Part shown: positions 5,680 to 8,626 of the stretch, one piece after another
Position numbering within the stretch: the first letter of the stretch is position 1
How the letters are laid out: each line of letters starts with the position of its first letter
Assembly (NCBI GenBank): GCA_030691585.1
Contig: JAUYEC010000105.1
Location: forward strand, 1-8,626
From: Candidatus Omnitrophota bacterium
GTDB taxonomy: Bacteria > Omnitrophota > Gorgyraeia > Gygaellales > Profunditerraquicolaceae
Length of the DNA: 8,626 nt
Direction of reading: 5' to 3'
Notes under the pieces: model-generated
Told to the model about the DNA's origin: nothing
Databases searched by the model: none
Seen by the model: the letters and a program-made list of their open reading frames with translations, nothing else
Made by a program: the position numbers and the translations under genes

Positions 5680-8401
5680 CTCTTAGGCCCTCCAGTTTTT
5701 TTAAGGTCTCCTCGAGCTCTTTTAATTTCGTTTTTTCAGCCTCCACGATGTCGGGCGGCGCATTCTTTATAAACGCGGCATTGGCCAGCGTGTTTTTTTT
5801 GGAGGCGATCTGCGCCTTTGCGCGCGCGATCTTTTCCATGATCTTTGCCTTATGCTTCTCTATGTCGCCAACGCCCGCCAATTTGATCACCACATGCGCA
5901 TCTTCTACAACTGCGACAAACTCACCGGGTTTTTTGCTATAGTGCTGTTCAACTGCGATATTTGCCTTACAGAGGCTTTGTGCCTGAGGCAATAATTCAA
6001 CTAAAACCGCGCGTTTTGCCGGGTCAGAGCAGGCAATATAAACATCGATCAAATCCCGTAACGGGATCTCGAGGTCCGCGCGCATATTACGCACCGCAGT
6101 CACCGCGGCAAAAATAAAATCCATCCGCGCGTCAACTTTTTTGTCGATCATGTTTGCCTGCAGGTGCGGCCAGGACTGTTGCATGATACTGGTCCCCGGA
6201 TTGATGATCCTCTGCCAGACCTCTTCGGTAATAAAGGGCATGAACGAATGCAGCACCCTGATAAACTTCTCTAAAATTTTATACATTACGAGCTCGTGCT
6301 GGGGATTTTTTATGTCGGACTTGATCATTTCCAGGTACCAGTCGCAGAATTCATGCCAGAAAAAACTATATAAAAGATTGGCGGCCTCATTAAACTTGAA
6401 ATTATCCAGATCCTTATTTGCTTCTTTAAGTGTGGCGTAAAACCGGCTCAATATCCAACGGTCGATCAGATTAAAATCCTGGCTAATAAATGCCGCGCAA
6501 AGATCCGCTTTAACATGCTCCCTATCCAGGTTCATCAGGATAAACCTGGAGGCATTCCAGAGCTTATTGGCAAAATTCCTGCCCTGCTCAAACCTTTCCT
6601 TGGAAAGAAACACATCCTGGCCCTGGGCAGTGGTAGAGATCAGGCTGAAACGCAGGGCGTCCGCTCCGTATTCCTTGATGATCTCTAAAGGGTCAATGAC
6701 ATTACCCAGCGACTTGGACATCTTCTTGCCTTCTATATCGCGCACTGTGCCGTGGATATAGACGTCACTAAAGGGCTTCTCGCCCATAAATTTGTAACCG
6801 GCCATGATCATCCGCGCCACCCAGAAAAAGATGATCTCCGGGGCGGTTACGAGCACGGAGGTCGGATAGAAATACTCCAAATCCTTTTCTGGTCGTTCGT
6901 CGTTCGCTTGCCCCGAGCGGAGTCGAGGGGTCGTTCGTCGTTCGTATGCCGTTTCGGACGACGGACTACGGACTACGGATGACGAAAATGGCCAGCCGAA
7001 TGTAGCAAAGGGCCAGAGCCATGAAGAGAACCAGGTATCTAAAACGTCTTCATCCTGATATATATCGGTTGATCCACAGGCAGGGCAAATGTCTGGCTTT
7101 ACGCGCGAAACGATCACGCCCTCTGCCTTTTTCAGGCATTCCCTGCAATAATACACAGGCAGTCGATGCCCCCACCAGATCTGGCGCGACACGCACCAGT
7201 CCTGGATATTTTCCATCCAGTTCAGATACACCTTGGTCCAGCGCGCCGGATGAAATTTGATCTTGCCTTTTTTTACCGCCTCTATCGCGGGTTTTGCCAG
7301 GGGCTTCATCTTGACAAACCACTGCTTGGACAAATACGGCTCAATGATGGTATGGCAGCGGTAACAATGCCCGGCGGATAATGGGTGCGGCTCTATTTTC
7401 TCCAGCAGGTTCTTCTCTTTTAAATCCTCCAAGATCACTTCCCTGGCCTCAAACCTGTCCATCCCGCTATAATCGCCGGCGGCCTCATTCATCCTGGCAT
7501 CCGGATGCAGGACGTTGATAAAATCAAGTTTGTGCTTTTTTCCGAGCGCGTAGTCGTTGGGGTCATGCGCCGGAGTAACCTTGACCGCACCGGTGCCGAA
7601 TTCGCTGTCCACCATGCTATCGGCAATAATTTTAATTTCCCTATCCACTAACGGCAGGATCAGCGTCTTACCGACAAGTTTTTTATAACGTTTGTCTTTG
7701 GGATTTACTGCTACTGCCGTGTCGCCGAGCATTGTCTCGGGCCGCGTGGTCGCTACAACCACGAATTCATCCGGATTGTCTTTAAGCGGGTATTTTAGAT
7801 AATAAAGATTGCCCTGTAAATCACGGTGCGGGGCTTCCTCATCGGAAAGCGCTGTCTGGCAGCGCGGGCACCAATTGATGATGTAACTGCCGCGATAGAT
7901 AAGGCCCGATTCATAAAGGCGCACAAATACTTCGGTAACCGACTTGGAATAATCCTCATCCATGGTAAAACGTTCCCTTGTCCAGTCACAAGAAGCGCCT
8001 AACTTTTTCAATTGCTTTATAATGGTTGAGCCGTATTGCTCCTTCCATACCCATACCCGCTGAATAAATTTGTCGCGGCCAAGGTCCTGGCGTTTCAGGC
8101 CCTCTTTGGCGATTGCCCTCTCCACCACGTTTTGCGTGGCAATACCGGCGTGGTCGGTGCCGGGCATCCAGAGTGCTGCTTGCCCAAGCATACGGTGATA
8201 CCTGATCAGAATATCCTGGATTGTGTTGTTTAAAGCATGGCCCATGTGCAAAATTCCTGTGACATTGGGCGGAGGAATGACTATAGAGAAGGGCTTTTTA
8301 GCCGGGTCGCATGTAACGTGGAACGATCCCTGTTCTTCCCATGACCTGTAGAGCCGGTCTTCAGTGTCCTGGGGATTGTAACGTATTGGCAATTCATCCA
8401 T
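5663..8401 (-). CDS. valS: Valyl-tRNA synthetase with an in-frame repeat insertion
   Basis: ValS is a class Ia synthetase that charges tRNA-Val and edits mischarged threonine. With the ATG at 8401 it has 912 residues. It shows the HIGH motif as HMGH (52-55), the CP1 editing segment ATTRPETMLGDTAVAVNP, WCVSRQIWWGHRLPVYYC, DTWFSSWLWPF, KMSKS at 560-564, the anticodon-binding helical domain and a C-terminal Lys/Glu-rich coiled coil. CxxC pairs at 178/181, 346/349, 419/422 and 439/442 fit zinc-binding insertions of this family. I chose ATG 8401 (MDELPIRYNPQDTEDRLYRSW) because ValS proteins begin this way. A longer TTG-started form (8434) adds 11 residues encoded by palindrome copy D and its flank. 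About 33 codons (residues 472-504) between FGWP and EKDLEYFYPT are foreign, repeat-derived sequence. The ribosome site before 8401 is poor. Confidence 0.96.
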   Translation of the reverse strand: MDELPIRYNPQDTEDRLYRSWEEQGSFHVTCDPAKKPFSIVIPPPNVTGILHMGHALNNTIQDILIRYHRMLGQAALWMPGTDHAGIATQNVVERAIAKEGLKRQDLGRDKFIQRVWVWKEQYGSTIIKQLKKLGASCDWTRERFTMDEDYSKSVTEVFVRLYESGLIYRGSYIINWCPRCQTALSDEEAPHRDLQGNLYYLKYPLKDNPDEFVVVATTRPETMLGDTAVAVNPKDKRYKKLVGKTLILPLVDREIKIIADSMVDSEFGTGAVKVTPAHDPNDYALGKKHKLDFINVLHPDARMNEAAGDYSGMDRFEAREVILEDLKEKNLLEKIEPHPLSAGHCYRCHTIIEPYLSKQWFVKMKPLAKPAIEAVKKGKIKFHPARWTKVYLNWMENIQDWCVSRQIWWGHRLPVYYCRECLKKAEGVIVSRVKPDICPACGSTDIYQDEDVLDTWFSSWLWPFATFGWPFSSSVVRSPSSETAYERRTTPRLRSGQANDERPEKDLEYFYPTSVLVTAPEIIFFWVARMIMAGYKFMGEKPFSDVYIHGTVRDIEGKKMSKSLGNVIDPLEIIKEYGADALRFSLISTTAQGQDVFLSKERFEQGRNFANKLWNASRFILMNLDREHVKADLCAAFISQDFNLIDRWILSRFYATLKEANKDLDNFKFNEAANLLYSFFWHEFCDWYLEMIKSDIKNPQHELVMYKILEKFIRVLHSFMPFITEEVWQRIINPGTSIMQQSWPHLQANMIDKKVDARMDFIFAAVTAVRNMRADLEIPLRDLIDVYIACSDPAKRAVLVELLPQAQSLCKANIAVEQHYSKKPGEFVAVVEDAHVVIKLAGVGDIEKHKAKIMEKIARAKAQIASKKNTLANAAFIKNAPPDIVEAEKTKLKELEETLKKLEGLRDDFGQ
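5689..5693 (-). promoter_or_regulatory. Ribosome binding site deciding the nadC start
   Basis: GGAGG on the minus strand, 9 nt upstream of the ATG at 5679 and inside the 3' end of valS. It favours the longer NadC form and indicates translational coupling to valS. Confidence 0.7.
6890..6988. repeat. Composite heptamer-built element inserted in frame in valS
   Basis: A block of about 99 bp interrupts valS between conserved segments. A perfect 16-bp direct repeat, GGTCGTTCGTCGTTCG, occurs at 6891-6906 and 6929-6944; each copy is two GTCGTTC heptamers plus one base. Between them lies a GC-rich core with CCCC and GGGG ends (6911-6930). Further along, four 7-bp units run over 6959-6986: CGACGGA, CTACGGA, CTACGGA and TGACGAA. 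Translated from the minus strand, the block encodes a Ser/Arg/Thr-rich peptide containing VVRSPSS and TPRLRSGQAND, unlike any ValS segment. The length is a multiple of three, so the frame is kept. The boundaries are set by comparison with remembered family sequence and could be off by a few codons. Confidence 0.85.
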
Positions 8402-8455
8402 AGATTTAATATCTACCGTAGGGGCGGGTTTCAAACCCGCCCCTGCATAGATTTA
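8399..8455. repeat. 10-bp direct repeats flanking palindrome copy D
   Basis: CATAGATTTA occurs at 8399-8408 and again at 8446-8455, on either side of the palindrome at the valS start. The first copy contains the valS start codon (CAT on the plus strand). The second overlaps the last two bases of the palindrome. The arrangement resembles a target-site duplication or a replication-slippage product. Confidence 0.5.
8417..8447. repeat. 31-bp palindromic repeat, copy D (GC-rich variant)
   Basis: The left arm is CGTAGGGGCGGGTTT, followed by a central C and the right arm AAACCCGCCCCTGCA. Compared with copies B and C, two A positions of the left arm are G, and the paired T positions of the right arm are C. 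The outermost pair is a mismatch and one near-terminal pair is a T-G wobble. It lies 15 nt upstream of the valS ATG, and its minus-strand translation gives the spurious KPAPTV peptide of the TTG-started form. Confidence 0.88.
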
Positions 8456-8626
8456 TCTTTTAACAACTTATCAGTACTTTGTTAAAAAATATTTTTCTTC
8501 CAGATTATTTTTAAAAACTGTCTTTATGTAACTTTTGTAAATGCGCAACTTACGTAATTTCAATGCGTTGCGTTAAAATTTCACTTGCATTTTTGCTCTA
8601 ACTTCTGTTATTCTATAGGCATAGCC
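8448..8626 (-). promoter_or_regulatory. AT-rich leader upstream of valS with a 30-bp inverted repeat
   Basis: No gene is visible in this stretch on either strand. Its most regular structure is an inverted repeat with perfect 9-bp arms, TTTTAACAA (8458-8466) and TTGTTAAAA (8479-8487), around a 12-nt spacer. This could be an operator or the tail of an upstream gene's terminator. A weaker pair, CGCAAC (8544-8549) and GTTGCG (8567-8572), lies further up. I find no convincing -35/-10 pair, although the AT-rich composition suits a promoter for the valS transcription unit. There is no T-box-like conserved sequence, which rules out the common tRNA-sensing control of synthetase genes as far as can be seen. 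Confidence 0.4.

Noticed and set aside
4936..5772. A 278-codon open frame on the plus strand opposite nadC
   Set aside because: It lies fully antisense to the well-supported nadC and the valS end. Its product shows no recognisable domain, and the frame openness follows from codon bias of the opposite strand.
8448..8626. T-box riboswitch upstream of valS
   Set aside because: The conserved T-box core and the specifier/antiterminator layout are not seen, and the leader is short and AT-rich.

Overview
This window carries six protein-coding genes, all read from the minus strand and closely packed. In transcription order they are valS (valyl-tRNA synthetase), nadC (quinolinate phosphoribosyltransferase), uvrB (excision-repair helicase subunit), coaX (type III pantothenate kinase), a manC-type mannose-1-phosphate guanylyltransferase/mannose-6-phosphate isomerase, and groES (co-chaperonin). 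A strong ribosome binding site at the low-coordinate edge suggests that groEL starts just outside the window.

The gene content fits a free-living or environmental bacterium. GroES under a CIRCE operator implies HrcA control, and a ManC-type enzyme implies mannose-containing surface polysaccharide. The protein style and the short palindromic and heptamer repeats scattered between and inside genes remind me of Omnitrophota or related PVC-type candidate phyla. That assignment is inference only; no rRNA or other taxonomic marker is present.

Layout. Bases 8435-8626 are an AT-rich leader with a 30-bp inverted repeat and no confident promoter. valS (5663-8401) overlaps nadC (4792-5679) by 17 nt. 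nadC is 2 nt from uvrB (2828-4789). A 45-nt gap made almost wholly of degenerate heptamers leads to coaX (2006-2782), which overlaps manC (612-2009) by an ATGA junction. These five genes look like one transcription unit of housekeeping functions: translation, NAD synthesis, DNA repair, CoA synthesis and sugar-nucleotide synthesis. After manC, a consensus-like sigma-70 promoter and a CIRCE operator start a separate heat-shock unit, groES and probably groEL.

The genes are conventional. The unusual part is what short repeats have done to them. A 31-bp palindrome occurs four times with compensatory arm changes: twice in the groES leader, once inside the coaX 3' end where it rewrites the C-terminus, and once just upstream of valS where it creates a spurious TTG-started N-terminal extension. 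A different, heptamer-built element of about 99 bp sits in frame inside the valS catalytic region. UvrB has Asp in place of the P-loop Gly just before the catalytic Lys. I see no CRISPR array, transposase, phage gene, tRNA, rRNA or defence system.
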